Source: Chryseobacterium panacisoli (GTDB lineage: Bacteria; Bacteroidota; Bacteroidia; Flavobacteriales; Weeksellaceae). From it: 64,000 nucleotides of DNA. Each line of letters begins with the position of its first letter. Position 1 is the stretch's first letter. Below, piece by piece: positions 17,132-27,000 of this stretch. The stretch is taken from NCBI RefSeq assembly GCF_008274625.1, contig NZ_VTRU01000001.1, positions 1,550,001 through 1,614,000 of the forward strand, read 5' to 3'. Position numbers and translations under genes: made by a program. The notes beneath the pieces were generated by a model. The model was given only the letters and a program-made list of their open reading frames with translations, ran no database searches and was not told where the DNA came from.

Positions 17132-19363
17132 TCAAATATAAGGCTTTTTGAACGTTAAAATAAAGGAAGTTCCCTCACTGCTGCTTTCATAATCCACATT
17201 TCCTCCTATCCTTTTCATGATACGGTGCACAATAGACAGGCCTACTCCGTTTCCTTTAAATTTCTTGGCATTATCCATCCTATTGAAGATTTTAAACATC
17301 TTATGCTTCTCCTTTTCAGGAATACCAATTCCATTGTCGGAAACTCTGTAAATAATAGTCTGGCCATCTTCTGTTCCTTCAATTTCCACTTTCGGAAGAT
17401 CTTTGTGAGAAGAATATTTCACAGCATTATTGATAATATTCAGGAACACCTGATGAAGCATTGTTTTATCAGCCAGTACATCCGGACATTCCTTAATGAT
17501 AATTTCACTATTCGGACTGCCGTAGGTCATCTTGGCGTTTTCAGAGATTTTTTCAATGGTATGAGCTGTTTTCAGGCTTTCCAGTTGTATTTCACTATGC
17601 TTGGCACGGCTGAGCTGGAGTACATCATGCATCATTTCCGCCATATTATCTATTTCCTCGATAATCGTATTGATCTTGGTTTTGCTTTTTATAGAATCAT
17701 CAGCAAGATTCCCCAAAAGCATTTGTGCATTCAGTTTCATTACCGTAAGAGGAGTTCCCAGGTCATGCGAAATGGTATAAGAAAAACTGTCAAGTTCATC
17801 ATTTACCTTTTTCAGCTCATCATTAAGCCTTTTGATCGCATTATAATTTTTGTGGGAAGTTTCTAAAATCAAATCTCTTACAGCCTGTACGGCACTTATA
17901 TTTCTTGAATTCCATCTTTTAGAATTCCCTTTGATATTTTCTGTAAAAATGCGGAAAGAAGTTCTTGGTGATATCATTTGCTTTTCCTCTCCGTTCTGAG
18001 AAAAGACACCTATATTTTTCTCCGGATTCCCAGCCCAATTGATGTGTTCATCAAACTCTTTCCGGAACCAGATCAGCATTTCATTTTTATCTCTTTCAAT
18101 AAAGTAAATAACAATTCCTGCTGCATTTTCGGACAGATCCAGCTCCTCACCATATTCTTTAAGGAAGTTCCGGCTCACATAGATCCTTTCACTGGTATTC
18201 TCCAATGCCCATTGTACAATTCTATTGATGCTTTCCAGGTTGGGAGTTTTGCCGTCTGTAATGATACTCTCATCCGAAACAATGGCAAGTCCGTCTGCCT
18301 CAGGCAGGTTTCTGATCTCTTTCTTACACTCAATAAGAGAGTCGAACAGGTTATTATGTTTTAAAAATTCCGTTTTAAGCAGAGATACTTTCTCATTCAG
18401 TTCCAAACGGTAGTTCAGTTCGCTCTTGGATTTAAAAGATGAATAAGCATTAGCAGCCAAAGCAGTAAAAATTCCTGCCTGTACCCTGTCTTCAAGGTCA
18501 ATATGCTTAGGTTCTACATTCTGACAGGTTACCAATCCCCAAAGATGATCATCAATAATAATTGAAACACTGAAACTTGAAGCGGCTCCTGAATTTTTAA
18601 GATACTGCCCGTGAACAGGCGACATTGCTCTGGAAGCAGAAAAGGTAAGGTCAATCTTTTCCTGACTTTTGCTTAAAATAGGAACTGTATCCGCATATAC
18701 ATTGCTGAAGATTCTTTTTCTTTTTTTCAGATAAAGATCGCGTGCCTGTTTGGGAATGTCGGATTCCGGATAATGAAGCCCCAGAAAACTTTCCATATTC
18801 TCATTTTTCTTTTCGGCGATTACTTTTCCCGAACCATCCATCATGAATTTGTAGACCATCATCCGGTCATAATTCACGACCTTCGACAGGGTTTCCAGAA
18901 GATGATTCCAGAGTTCCTTTTGATTATCGATGATATAAAAGTTATCGTACTTATTTGAGATCCGTTTATTGGGGTTAATCAGAACTTCTTCAAACTCCAT
19001 AAAGATATAAAGTTCACTTCTGAAAACAGAAAAATGATACTCCGTATCACCAATAAAAATCTTATCAAAATAAGTTTCGTTCTTCCTTCTGGTAAACTTA
19101 TCCAGCGAAGTATAGATTTCTGAATCAATGATGCTTTGAAAACTTTTCGGAAAGTCCGTAAGCTGTCTTCCGAATAGCTCCTCTGAACTCCCGATTTTAA
19201 ATATATCCGCAATATTCCTGCTAAAAAAAGTAATGGTACGGGACTCCGCATCAATGCCAATCAAATAACCAAAACTTTGTATAGAACCCGGAATATGGAT
19301 AGGTTCTTCATGGCATTCTATAAAATTCATATATCTCTTCAGTCTATCAATCAAATATACCAT
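17132..19363 (-). CDS. bphP: Bacteriophytochrome sensor histidine kinase
   Basis: The protein has 743 residues in the order PAS, GAF, PHY, HisKA, HATPase. The biliverdin-attaching Cys17 precedes EEPIHIPGSIQSFG, as in Deinococcus BphP. The GAF domain has PESDIP (about 200) and the PHY tongue has PRTSF. The kinase has phospho-acceptor His in YTISHDLGTPL (about 532), the N box NIINNAVKYSS, and DNGIGIPEKEKHKMF and GNGVGLSIV. It senses red/far-red light. No receiver domain or response regulator is nearby, so its output partner lies elsewhere. An alternative start is Met12 (19330), which would leave the Cys at residue 6. It is followed by bphO. Confidence 0.95.
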   Translation of the reverse strand: MVYLIDRLKRYMNFIECHEEPIHIPGSIQSFGYLIGIDAESRTITFFSRNIADIFKIGSSEELFGRQLTDFPKSFQSIIDSEIYTSLDKFTRRKNETYFDKIFIGDTEYHFSVFRSELYIFMEFEEVLINPNKRISNKYDNFYIIDNQKELWNHLLETLSKVVNYDRMMVYKFMMDGSGKVIAEKKNENMESFLGLHYPESDIPKQARDLYLKKRKRIFSNVYADTVPILSKSQEKIDLTFSASRAMSPVHGQYLKNSGAASSFSVSIIIDDHLWGLVTCQNVEPKHIDLEDRVQAGIFTALAANAYSSFKSKSELNYRLELNEKVSLLKTEFLKHNNLFDSLIECKKEIRNLPEADGLAIVSDESIITDGKTPNLESINRIVQWALENTSERIYVSRNFLKEYGEELDLSENAAGIVIYFIERDKNEMLIWFRKEFDEHINWAGNPEKNIGVFSQNGEEKQMISPRTSFRIFTENIKGNSKRWNSRNISAVQAVRDLILETSHKNYNAIKRLNDELKKVNDELDSFSYTISHDLGTPLTVMKLNAQMLLGNLADDSIKSKTKINTIIEEIDNMAEMMHDVLQLSRAKHSEIQLESLKTAHTIEKISENAKMTYGSPNSEIIIKECPDVLADKTMLHQVFLNIINNAVKYSSHKDLPKVEIEGTEDGQTIIYRVSDNGIGIPEKEKHKMFKIFNRMDNAKKFKGNGVGLSIVHRIMKRIGGNVDYESSSEGTSFILTFKKPYI

Positions 19364-19419
19364 TTTTTGGAACAGCTTCCTATTTTGTGGTACCTAGATT
19401 TTAAACTTCAGTCTATCAA
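19337..19419. repeat. 14-bp direct repeat at the bphP start
   Basis: CTTCAGTCTATCAA occurs at 19337-19350 and again at 19406-19419 in the same orientation, 69 bp apart. The first copy overlaps the first codons of bphP as annotated, or sits just upstream if translation starts at Met12. It may be a paired regulator site or a chance small duplication. Confidence 0.5.
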
Positions 19420-19711
19420 ACATTCATGGGAAAAATCAGTTAAAGAAAATGGAGAAAAACATATTGAAACATTCTTCATTTTTACCCACTTTTAATGTCA
19501 TATATCTAAAATATACGAAAAAACATCCAATAATCCAATTATCATGCTTTAACTATGATTCATAACATGAATTACACATTATTAACCTTAATAATTATTT
19601 TATTTAAACAAATTTATCTAAATTTATATCACCAAATAATGAATATGACTAAAATTAATTGAATTATTCACAATAAATTCAATATAAAATTTAAATTCAA
19701 ATAATACTATT
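19364..19711. other. Divergent intergenic region bphP / Ntn hydrolase
   Basis: This gene-free 348 bp between divergent genes is strongly A+T-rich, especially 19540-19711. It holds the second copy of the 14-bp repeat (19406-19419). Promoters of both genes must be here, but no good TAnnTTTG with spaced TTTG was seen. No small ORF with convincing features was found. Confidence 0.4.
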
Positions 19712-20761
19712 ATGAAAAAGTTCCCATTAATTTTATTTTCTCTGGTCCTCTCTATAGGATTATGGAATCCATCGGAAGCATGTACAAGAGTGGTTTATAA
19801 GGGTCCTCAGAATACCGTTATTACAGCCCGTTCTATGGACTGGCGTGACGAAATCCCTGCGAACCTGTGGGTTTTCCCAAAAGGAATAGACCGCACGGGG
19901 CAAGTAGGCTCCAAATCTGTAAAATGGAATTCCAAATACGGAAGCCTTATCAGCTCCTCCTGGGATATTGCATCAGCAGACGGAATGAACGAAAAAGGAC
20001 TGGTTGCCAACCTGCTTTGGTTAGGAGAATCCCAGTACCCGAAGTTCGATGGAAAAGGAAGTAAAAAGGGACTTGCCATATCATTATGGGCACAATATTA
20101 TCTTGATAATTTCACCACAGTAAAAGAAGCGGTAGAATTTTCACGAAAAGAGCCGTTTGTTATCGTAAGTGATTATATTCCGGGAACAGAAAGATTTACA
20201 ACCATCCATCTTTCCATGTCCGATGCTTCAGGAGACAATGCCGTGTTTGAATATATCGATGGAAAACTGGTGATCCATCATGATCCTTCCTATACTGTAA
20301 TGACCAATTCTCCCGTTTTTGAAGAACAGCTGGCTCTTAACAATTACTGGAAAGGAATTCCGGGAACCGTTATGCTTCCGGGAACAAACCGAGCTGCAGA
20401 CCGCTTTGTAAGAGCTTCTTACTATGTGAATGCAATTCCGCAGACAGCCGATACCCGTACGGCAATAGCCAGTGTTTTCAGTGTCATCAGAAACTGTTCC
20501 GTGCCTTATGGAATCACTTCAGCAGCGGAACCTAATATTTCGTCAACAAGATGGCGCTCTGTCTCAGATCAGAAAAATCTGGTATATTATTTTGAAACCG
20601 TTTTCACACCGAATACTTTCTGGGTTGATCTTAAAGATTTCGACCTGAGCCCGAAGGGAAAAGTGATGAAACTGGACTTGAGTAATAATAATACTTACAA
20701 CGGTAAATCCAATGCCAATTTTAAGGAATCTGCACCGTTCACATTCTTAGGATTAAAATAA
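19712..20761 (+). CDS. Secreted linear amide C-N hydrolase (choloylglycine hydrolase family)
   Basis: The 349-residue protein has a signal peptide (about residues 1-23). The nucleophile Cys24 directly follows it (SEA then CTRVVYKG), so cleavage A|C would expose it, as the N-terminal nucleophile mechanism requires. Further family motifs are TARSMDW (about 39-45), SADGMNEKGLVANLLWL and VMTNSPVFEEQL. Members cleave amide bonds of conjugated bile salts, penicillin V or acyl-homoserine lactones; periplasmic ones in Gram-negatives are often acylases. The substrate here is not determined. It precedes the porin gene by 174 bp on the same strand. Confidence 0.88.
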   Translation: MKKFPLILFSLVLSIGLWNPSEACTRVVYKGPQNTVITARSMDWRDEIPANLWVFPKGIDRTGQVGSKSVKWNSKYGSLISSSWDIASADGMNEKGLVANLLWLGESQYPKFDGKGSKKGLAISLWAQYYLDNFTTVKEAVEFSRKEPFVIVSDYIPGTERFTTIHLSMSDASGDNAVFEYIDGKLVIHHDPSYTVMTNSPVFEEQLALNNYWKGIPGTVMLPGTNRAADRFVRASYYVNAIPQTADTRTAIASVFSVIRNCSVPYGITSAAEPNISSTRWRSVSDQKNLVYYFETVFTPNTFWVDLKDFDLSPKGKVMKLDLSNNNTYNGKSNANFKESAPFTFLGLK

Positions 20762-20935
20762 ATATTTTACCACAACCCGTTTACAATTATGTAAAACAAT
20801 CTGCTCCACAGATGAAAAGACCTAAATATGCCACATTCTGACTGAATGTATAATTACTCTCATTCAGAAAGTTATTTGACGGGTAGTTTAGCAGTTGTGA
20901 TAAAATAAAATTTACAATAAAAAACAAAAATAGAT

Positions 20936-22102
20936 ATGGCCTTTTTTTCGATTAAAAAGAAAAGCCTGATCCTCTGCATGCTGGCCTGTGGGCTATCAGC
21001 TTATGCACAAAATCAGGATTCTCTGAAGACCACCCCTCCTTCACAGGAAGAAGATAATGTAAAATATCCGCAACTGCAGATCAAAGGCCTTTTTCAGGCA
21101 CGTTATCTGGTAGGAATGTCCAAGGATGTTGATGTTAATGGACTTCACCATACGGATGGTTCCGGAACCGACAATAATTTCATGCTCAAATACATGAGAG
21201 TTCAGGTACGGGCACAGATCAGTAAACGTACAGAAGTTGTTGTATTGGCCAACCTTGCCGATTTTAAGAATGATCCTAAAAGCAGAGTTCTTGAAAATGC
21301 TTATCTGAAGTACACCTTCAACCCCAAATTAGCCATTACGGTAGGACAGTTCAGACCCTGGTTCGGTATTGAAGAAACTTACCCTATTGATATTATTAAA
21401 TCTTTAGACTGGTCTAATCAGTATACAGAATTCGGGAAACTGGGCTGGACGAGTTTCCAGATCGGAATGTCTGCTACAGGACAGCTTCAATTAGGAGAAA
21501 TTCCTTTCCAATATGCTGTTTCCGTAGTCAACGGAAATGGGAAAAACCAGATCAACGATAACGACAATGGAAAGCAGTATTCTACCCGCCTTGTTTTCGG
21601 ATTATCAAAAAAATACAATTTCAATGTAGGTCTGAACGGAGGTATCGGAGAAGTGTTCAGCAAAAAAGTATATGCCTTGGGAGTCGATCTGAGTTCTTTG
21701 ATTCAGTTTGATCCAAAATGGAGCCTTGATATGCAGCTGGAAGCCAAACAAGCTACCAACCACGTTCTGTACAACTCCATTGCCCCTGAATTACGCCCTG
21801 ATAATCCTGACCAGTATCTGATCCGGGGAGCTTATTTTCTTCCGAATTTAAGATATGAGATCAACCATAAAAACCTCAGTGCTTTTGAATTATCATGCCG
21901 GTACGAATACCTTGATACCAATTTCAGAATGGCTTCCAACCCAAGACAAACGATCACTCCTATGTTCGGATTGGAATTTCTGAAAAACTACGGAGCAAGA
22001 ATTCAGCTGGGGGTTCAGTTTGACCGTTACAAATATCAGGTGGAAAACACATCACAATACAATAACAATCTATTCATTGTCCAAGTACAAAGTAGATTCT
22101 AA
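20936..22102 (+). CDS. OprO/OprP-like outer-membrane porin
   Basis: The 388-residue protein has a signal peptide (KKKSLILCMLACGLSAYAQ). Alternating hydrophobic/polar strands follow (LQIKGLFQARYLVG, VRAQISKRTEVVVLANLADF, KLAITVGQFRPWFGIEET) and the last residue is F (VQVQSRF), typical of outer-membrane barrels. The pattern matches the phosphate-selective porin O/P family. Its place 20 bp before a dicarboxylate transporter suggests that it passes an organic anion, not phosphate. That is inferred from context. Confidence 0.85.
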   Translation: MAFFSIKKKSLILCMLACGLSAYAQNQDSLKTTPPSQEEDNVKYPQLQIKGLFQARYLVGMSKDVDVNGLHHTDGSGTDNNFMLKYMRVQVRAQISKRTEVVVLANLADFKNDPKSRVLENAYLKYTFNPKLAITVGQFRPWFGIEETYPIDIIKSLDWSNQYTEFGKLGWTSFQIGMSATGQLQLGEIPFQYAVSVVNGNGKNQINDNDNGKQYSTRLVFGLSKKYNFNVGLNGGIGEVFSKKVYALGVDLSSLIQFDPKWSLDMQLEAKQATNHVLYNSIAPELRPDNPDQYLIRGAYFLPNLRYEINHKNLSAFELSCRYEYLDTNFRMASNPRQTITPMFGLEFLKNYGARIQLGVQFDRYKYQVENTSQYNNNLFIVQVQSRF

Positions 22103-22122
22103 ACGATTAAATAGTTAATATC

Positions 22123-23553
22123 ATGAAAGAAATTAATATCAAAAACGTAGCGATTACATTTGTTGTTGCGTTGATCATATGGTTCATTCCTGCTCCGGAA
22201 GGTGTTGCCGAGAATGCCTGGCATCTGTTCGCCATCTTTGCAGCAACTATTTTGGGGATTATTCTTAAAGCAGCACCAATGGGTACAATGTGTATGATGG
22301 CCATTGGTTTTACAGCCCTTACACAGGTTGTAGCTCCGGGAGATGCAGGAAAATCTATTACCAAAGCACTTTCCGGTTTTGGAGATAAAGTAATCTGGCT
22401 GATTGGGATCTCATTCTTTATTGCCAGAGGATTTATCAAAACAGGACTTGGAAACCGTATTGCTTTTCTATTCATCAGGATTTTTGGTAAAAGCTCATTA
22501 GGGCTGGCTTACGGATTAGGACTTGCCGATGTTTGTCTGGCTCCTGCCATTCCGAGTAATACAGCAAGAGGTGGGGGAATTATTTACCCTATCATGAAAT
22601 CTATGGCGATCAGCTTTGATTCCGTTCCTGAAAAACCTGAAACCCACAGAAAATTAGGATCATTCCTGACATTGAACAGTTATTATATGAACCTCATCGC
22701 TTCTTCTATGTTCCTTACCGGGACAGCAAGTAATCCGATGTGTCAGAAATTTGCAGCCAACCTGGGTATTGATATTACCTGGATGTCATGGGCGGCAGCA
22801 GGTTTTATTCCCGGTGCGGTAGCCTTCTTTGTCGTTCCTTTGGTATTGTACAAACTATATCCGCCTGAATTAAAAAAAACAGGTGATGCTCCCAAAATGG
22901 CCGCTCAGAAATTAAAAGAAATGGGGCCTATCTCTAAAAATGAATGGCTGATGTTACTGGCATTTTTCATTCTGCTAGCCCTTTGGATATTTGGCGGAGC
23001 CCTTTCTATTGATGCAACCACTACTGCATTTATCGGATTAACATTATTGCTGTTAACCTCAGTATTGACCTGGGAGGATGTAAAAAGTGAAAAAGGAGCA
23101 TGGGATACTATTGTTTGGTTTGCTGTACTGGTGATGATGGCAAGTTCTTTAAATGAATTAGGTTTCATTGGCTGGTTCAGTAACCTCATCAAGGTACAGA
23201 TCGGAGGTCTGAGCTGGCAGGTAGCCTTCCCGGTTATTATTGTAGTCTATTTCTTCAGCCACTATATTTTTGCCAGTGCTACCGCTCACGTAGCAGCTAT
23301 GTATGCAGCACTGCTGGGTGTTGGAGTTTCTTTGGGAATTCCTCCTATGCTATTGGCGATGATGCTAGGTTTCATGGGTTCTATTTATGGTGTACTTACC
23401 CATTACGGCCATGGCCCGGCTCCGGTATTCTTCGGAAGCGGATATGTAGACCTGAAAGCATGGTGGCTCAGAGGTCTTGAAATAGGAATCGTTCTGTTGA
23501 TCATTTATATGGTTGTAGGAGGATTGTGGATGAAAGTCTTAGGATATTATTAA
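22123..23553 (+). CDS. DASS/SLC13-family anion:sodium symporter
   Basis: The 476-residue inner-membrane protein has about 11-13 hydrophobic helices and the DASS family motifs AIPSNTARGGGIIYPI (about 143-158) and SMFLTGTASNPM (about 196-207). Members import succinate, malate, fumarate, citrate or tartrate. It lies between the porin and the succinate dehydrogenase genes with gaps of about 16-20 bp. The operon would bring in a C4-dicarboxylate and oxidise succinate to fumarate. Confidence 0.9.
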   Translation: MKEINIKNVAITFVVALIIWFIPAPEGVAENAWHLFAIFAATILGIILKAAPMGTMCMMAIGFTALTQVVAPGDAGKSITKALSGFGDKVIWLIGISFFIARGFIKTGLGNRIAFLFIRIFGKSSLGLAYGLGLADVCLAPAIPSNTARGGGIIYPIMKSMAISFDSVPEKPETHRKLGSFLTLNSYYMNLIASSMFLTGTASNPMCQKFAANLGIDITWMSWAAAGFIPGAVAFFVVPLVLYKLYPPELKKTGDAPKMAAQKLKEMGPISKNEWLMLLAFFILLALWIFGGALSIDATTTAFIGLTLLLLTSVLTWEDVKSEKGAWDTIVWFAVLVMMASSLNELGFIGWFSNLIKVQIGGLSWQVAFPVIIVVYFFSHYIFASATAHVAAMYAALLGVGVSLGIPPMLLAMMLGFMGSIYGVLTHYGHGPAPVFFGSGYVDLKAWWLRGLEIGIVLLIIYMVVGGLWMKVLGYY

Positions 23554-23569
23554 TCATAAAAACAAAAAT

Positions 23570-24226
23570 ATGTTATCAACACTGTCAAGAAAAATGCTGA
23601 TGTGCCTTACAGGACTCTTTTTGGGATTCTTCCTGTTGATTCATTTTCTCGGAAATCTTCAGCTTTTTCTGCCGCAAGAACAGGCGCATCTACAATTTAA
23701 TGCTTATTCGCATTTTCTATCCGGAAATATTATTATCAAAATAGTTTCTTACGTTTTGTATGCCAGTATCATTCTACATGCTGTAGACGGACTGATCATT
23801 ACGTTAAAAAATAAAAAATCAGGTGGCAGTTATCAGCTGAACAGACGTGGAAGAGCCAGTAAATGGGCTTCCAGAAATATGGGAATCCTCGGAACATTAA
23901 TTCTTATTTTCCTTGTGATCCATTTCCAGAATTTCTGGTATATCTACAAATTCGGAAATCCTCCTTTGGATGAAAACGGAAATAAAGATCTCTACATTCT
24001 GGTAGTAAACGTCTTTAAAGAATGGTGGTACGTTATCATTTATGTTTTATCAATGATCGCTTTGTGTTATCACCTGATCCATGGAATACACAGTGCTGTA
24101 AGAACTCTGGGATTATATCATCCTAAGTTTGTACAGTGGTTCAAAACTATCGGAATTGCCTATTCAATCATTATCTGTGTAGGTTTTGCATTGATGCCGG
24201 TGTATGTATTCTTTACTTATCATTAA
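23570..24226 (+). CDS. sdhC: Succinate dehydrogenase cytochrome b subunit
   Basis: The 218-residue membrane subunit has five helices, the type-B form found in Bacteroidota and epsilonproteobacteria. Candidate heme-ligand histidines are in [32 protein letters not shown] and [15 protein letters not shown]. It anchors the complex and passes electrons to menaquinone. The flavoprotein gene starts 11 bp later. Confidence 0.93.
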   Translation: MLSTLSRKMLMCLTGLFLGFFLLIHFLGNLQLFLPQEQAHLQFNAYSHFLSGNIIIKIVSYVLYASIILHAVDGLIITLKNKKSGGSYQLNRRGRASKWASRNMGILGTLILIFLVIHFQNFWYIYKFGNPPLDENGNKDLYILVVNVFKEWWYVIIYVLSMIALCYHLIHGIHSAVRTLGLYHPKFVQWFKTIGIAYSIIICVGFALMPVYVFFTYH

Positions 24227-24237
24227 ACAGAACGGTC

Positions 24238-26154
24238 ATGATTTTAGATTCAAAAATACCACAAGGCCCATTGGAACATAAATGGGAAAATTATAAAAAG
24301 AAAGCAAAACTTGTTAACCCTGCCAACCGCAAAAAACTGGATGTGATTGTAGTAGGAACAGGACTGGCAGGAAGTTCCATTGCTGCATCTTTGGGAGAAA
24401 TGGGCTATAACGTTAAATCATTCTGCTTTCAGGACAGTCCAAGAAGAGCGCACTCTGTGGCAGCACAGGGAGGTGTGAATGCCGCAAAAAATTATAAAAA
24501 CGACGGTGACAGTGTGTACAGAATGTTTGTAGACACATTGAAAGGAGGCGATTTCAGAGCCCGTGAAGCCAATGTATACCGTATGGCAGAATGTTCTCTG
24601 AACCTCATCGACCAGGCCGTGGCTCAAGGAGTTCCTTTCGGTCGTGAATATGGAGGATATCTGAACAACCGTTCTTTCGGTGGAGTTCAGGTAAGCCGAA
24701 CTTTTTATGCAAGAGGGCAAACGGGACAGCAGCTGCTTCTGGGAGCTTATCAGGCATTGATGAGACAGGTTGGAAAAGGTTCTGTACAATTGTTTTCAAG
24801 GCACGAAATGCTTGACCTTGTTACTGTTGGCGGCAAAGCCAGAGGAATTATCGTAAGGAATTTAGACACCGGAGACATTGAAAGACATGCAGCCCATGCT
24901 GTGGTATTGGCAACCGGAGGTTATGGGAAAATTTATTATCTCTCCACTCTTGCTATGGGATGTAACGGTTCTGCAATCTGGAGAGCTCATAAAAAAGGAG
25001 CTTTAATGGCTTCCCCAAGCTGGATTCAGGTACACCCCACTTCTCTTCCTCAATCCGGAGATTATCAGTCTAAACTCACATTAATGTCTGAATCATTACG
25101 GAATGACGGACGAATCTGGGTTCCGTTGAAAGAAGGTGAAAACAGACAGCCTAATGATATTCCGGAAAATGAAAGGGATTATTACCTTGAAAGAAGATAT
25201 CCGGCTTTCGGGAATCTTGCTCCGAGGGATATTTCTTCCCGTGCAGCCAAGGAAAGAATTGATGCCGGTTTTGGAATCGGGCCTTTGAAAAATGCGGTGT
25301 ATCTCGATTTTTCAAAAGCGATACAGGAACAGGGAAAAGATAAGATCAGAGAAAAATATGGAAACTTATTCGATATGTATCTTAAAATAACAGGGTATGA
25401 TGCTTATAAAGAACCTATGATGATCTCTCCGTCTGCACACTTCTCAATGGGTGGGCTTTGGGTAGATTATGAACTCATGACTAGCGTTCCTGGATTGTTT
25501 GCATTAGGTGAAGCTAATTTTGCGGATCACGGAGCCAACAGATTGGGAGCCAACTCTCTTTTACAAGCTTCTGTAGACGGTTATTTCATTGCTCCTTACA
25601 CCATTGCGAACTATTTGGCAGATGAAATTCATACCGGAAAAATTTCACCGAACACTCCTGAATTTGAACAGGCAGAAAATGCCGTTAAAGAGCAGATTTG
25701 TGATTTTATCAGTATTAAAGGAACTAAAACCGTTGATTATTTCCACAAAACATTAGGAAAACTCCTGTATGATTATTGCGGGCTGGCCAGAAATGAAGAA
25801 GGACTGAAATATGCCATTCAGGAAATCAGAAAACTGAAAGAGGAATTTTATAAGGATGTAAGGGTTTCCGGACAGGGAGATAAAATGAATACCGAACTGG
25901 AAAAAGCGGGCCGCGTTGCTGATTATTTTGAAATCGGAGAACTGATGTGCTATGATGCTTTAACCCGCAATGAATCCTGCGGAGCGCATTTCCGGGAAGA
26001 ATTCCAGACTCCGGACGGGGAAGCGATGAGAAATGATGCGGAATACCAGTTTATCTCCGCATGGGCGTGGACAGGTGAAAATGGAGAACCTGAACTGATT
26101 AAAGAGCCTTTAACCTTTGAAGAAATTCAGCCAACGGTAAGAAGTTACAAATAA
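24238..26154 (+). CDS. sdhA: Succinate dehydrogenase/fumarate reductase flavoprotein subunit
   Basis: The protein has 638 residues from the ATG at 24238; the longer in-frame reading from 24136 overlaps sdhC and begins with non-family sequence. It has the FAD loop [19 protein letters not shown], covalent FAD site [17 protein letters not shown], and active-site region HPTSLPQSG. The substrate and quinone-linked motifs [17 protein letters not shown] and [13 protein letters not shown] are also present. It oxidises succinate to fumarate, or the reverse. Between sdhC and sdhB in order C-A-B. Confidence 0.95.
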   Translation: MILDSKIPQGPLEHKWENYKKKAKLVNPANRKKLDVIVVGTGLAGSSIAASLGEMGYNVKSFCFQDSPRRAHSVAAQGGVNAAKNYKNDGDSVYRMFVDTLKGGDFRAREANVYRMAECSLNLIDQAVAQGVPFGREYGGYLNNRSFGGVQVSRTFYARGQTGQQLLLGAYQALMRQVGKGSVQLFSRHEMLDLVTVGGKARGIIVRNLDTGDIERHAAHAVVLATGGYGKIYYLSTLAMGCNGSAIWRAHKKGALMASPSWIQVHPTSLPQSGDYQSKLTLMSESLRNDGRIWVPLKEGENRQPNDIPENERDYYLERRYPAFGNLAPRDISSRAAKERIDAGFGIGPLKNAVYLDFSKAIQEQGKDKIREKYGNLFDMYLKITGYDAYKEPMMISPSAHFSMGGLWVDYELMTSVPGLFALGEANFADHGANRLGANSLLQASVDGYFIAPYTIANYLADEIHTGKISPNTPEFEQAENAVKEQICDFISIKGTKTVDYFHKTLGKLLYDYCGLARNEEGLKYAIQEIRKLKEEFYKDVRVSGQGDKMNTELEKAGRVADYFEIGELMCYDALTRNESCGAHFREEFQTPDGEAMRNDAEYQFISAWAWTGENGEPELIKEPLTFEEIQPTVRSYK

Positions 26155-26166
26155 AAACAGAAAATT

Positions 26167-26919
26167 ATGGATTTACATCTTAAGATATGGAGACAGAAAG
26201 ACAGAAAAAGTGAAGGAAAACTTGTAAGCTACGACCTGAAGGGATTGAATTCCCACATGTCTTTCTTAGAAATGCTGGATACTCTGAATGAAAAACTGAT
26301 CATTGAGGGTGATGAACCTGTAGAGTTTGATCACGACTGCCGTGAAGGGATCTGCGGACAATGTGGAATGATGATTAACGGTATTGCCCATGGTCCTCTG
26401 AAAAATACAACCACCTGCCAGCTTCATTTACGGTCTTTTAAAGATGGGGAAACGATTCTTATAGAACCCTTCCGTGCTGAAGCTTTTCCGGTGAAGAAAG
26501 ATTTAAAAGTAGACCGCTCTGCTTTTGACAGAATTATATCTTCAGGAGGCTTTGTGTCTGTAAACACAGGCCAGGCTCCTGACGCTACAGCTATTCCCGT
26601 GACTCACCAGACTGCTGAAAAAGCTTTTGATTCCGCAGCCTGTATCGGATGTGGGGCTTGTGTGGCTACGTGTAAAAACGGAAGTGCAGCATTATTTACC
26701 TCTGCAAAAATCACCCATATGGCCCTTCTTCCTCAAGGGAAGGAAGAACGCAGTAAAAGGGTTCTGGATATGGTGGCTCAGATGGACACCGAATTATTCG
26801 GGCACTGTTCCAATACAGAAGCCTGCGAAGTAGAATGTCCACAAGGAATTTCCGTACTCAATATCGCCAGAATGAATTTTGAGTATAGCAGAGCTTTATT
26901 TTTCAGGAAAAAAGCTTAG
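26167..26919 (+). CDS. sdhB: Succinate dehydrogenase/fumarate reductase iron-sulfur subunit
   Basis: The 250-residue protein has a [2Fe-2S] domain with DCREGICGQCGMMING, then CQLH. The C-terminal ferredoxin domain has CIGCGACVATCKNGSA and CSNTEACEVECPQGISVLNIARM, for the [4Fe-4S] and [3Fe-4S] clusters. It carries electrons from the flavin to the cytochrome b subunit. It is the last gene of the porin-transporter-SDH operon; a strong hairpin terminator follows. Confidence 0.95.
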   Translation: MDLHLKIWRQKDRKSEGKLVSYDLKGLNSHMSFLEMLDTLNEKLIIEGDEPVEFDHDCREGICGQCGMMINGIAHGPLKNTTTCQLHLRSFKDGETILIEPFRAEAFPVKKDLKVDRSAFDRIISSGGFVSVNTGQAPDATAIPVTHQTAEKAFDSAACIGCGACVATCKNGSAALFTSAKITHMALLPQGKEERSKRVLDMVAQMDTELFGHCSNTEACEVECPQGISVLNIARMNFEYSRALFFRKKA

Positions 26920-26955
26920 ATCAATAAAAGAAGAACGCTAAAAATGATAATGTTT

Positions 26956-26996
26956 GAAAGGGTAAATCTGCAATGCAGGTTTGCTCTTTCTTTTTA
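26956..26996. terminator. Strong terminator after sdhB
   Basis: A 16-bp stem with three G-U pairs (GAAAGGGTAAATCTGC with GCAGGTTTGCTCTTTC, loop AAT) is followed by TTTTT. It lies between convergent genes ending at 26919 (+) and 27001 (-). Confidence 0.85.
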
Positions 26997-27000
26997 TGAT

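Noticed and set aside
17225..17866. Plus-strand 213-codon frame opposite the phytochrome
   Set aside because: It is antisense to the kinase region of bphP, which has every expected motif, and has no family pattern of its own.
22107..22475. Minus-strand 122-codon frame opposite the DASS transporter
   Set aside because: It mirrors the transporter's codon pattern and has no independent support.
24136..24237. Longer N-terminus for the flavoprotein
   Set aside because: The extension overlaps sdhC in another frame and does not resemble the family. The ATG at 24238 gives the expected start.
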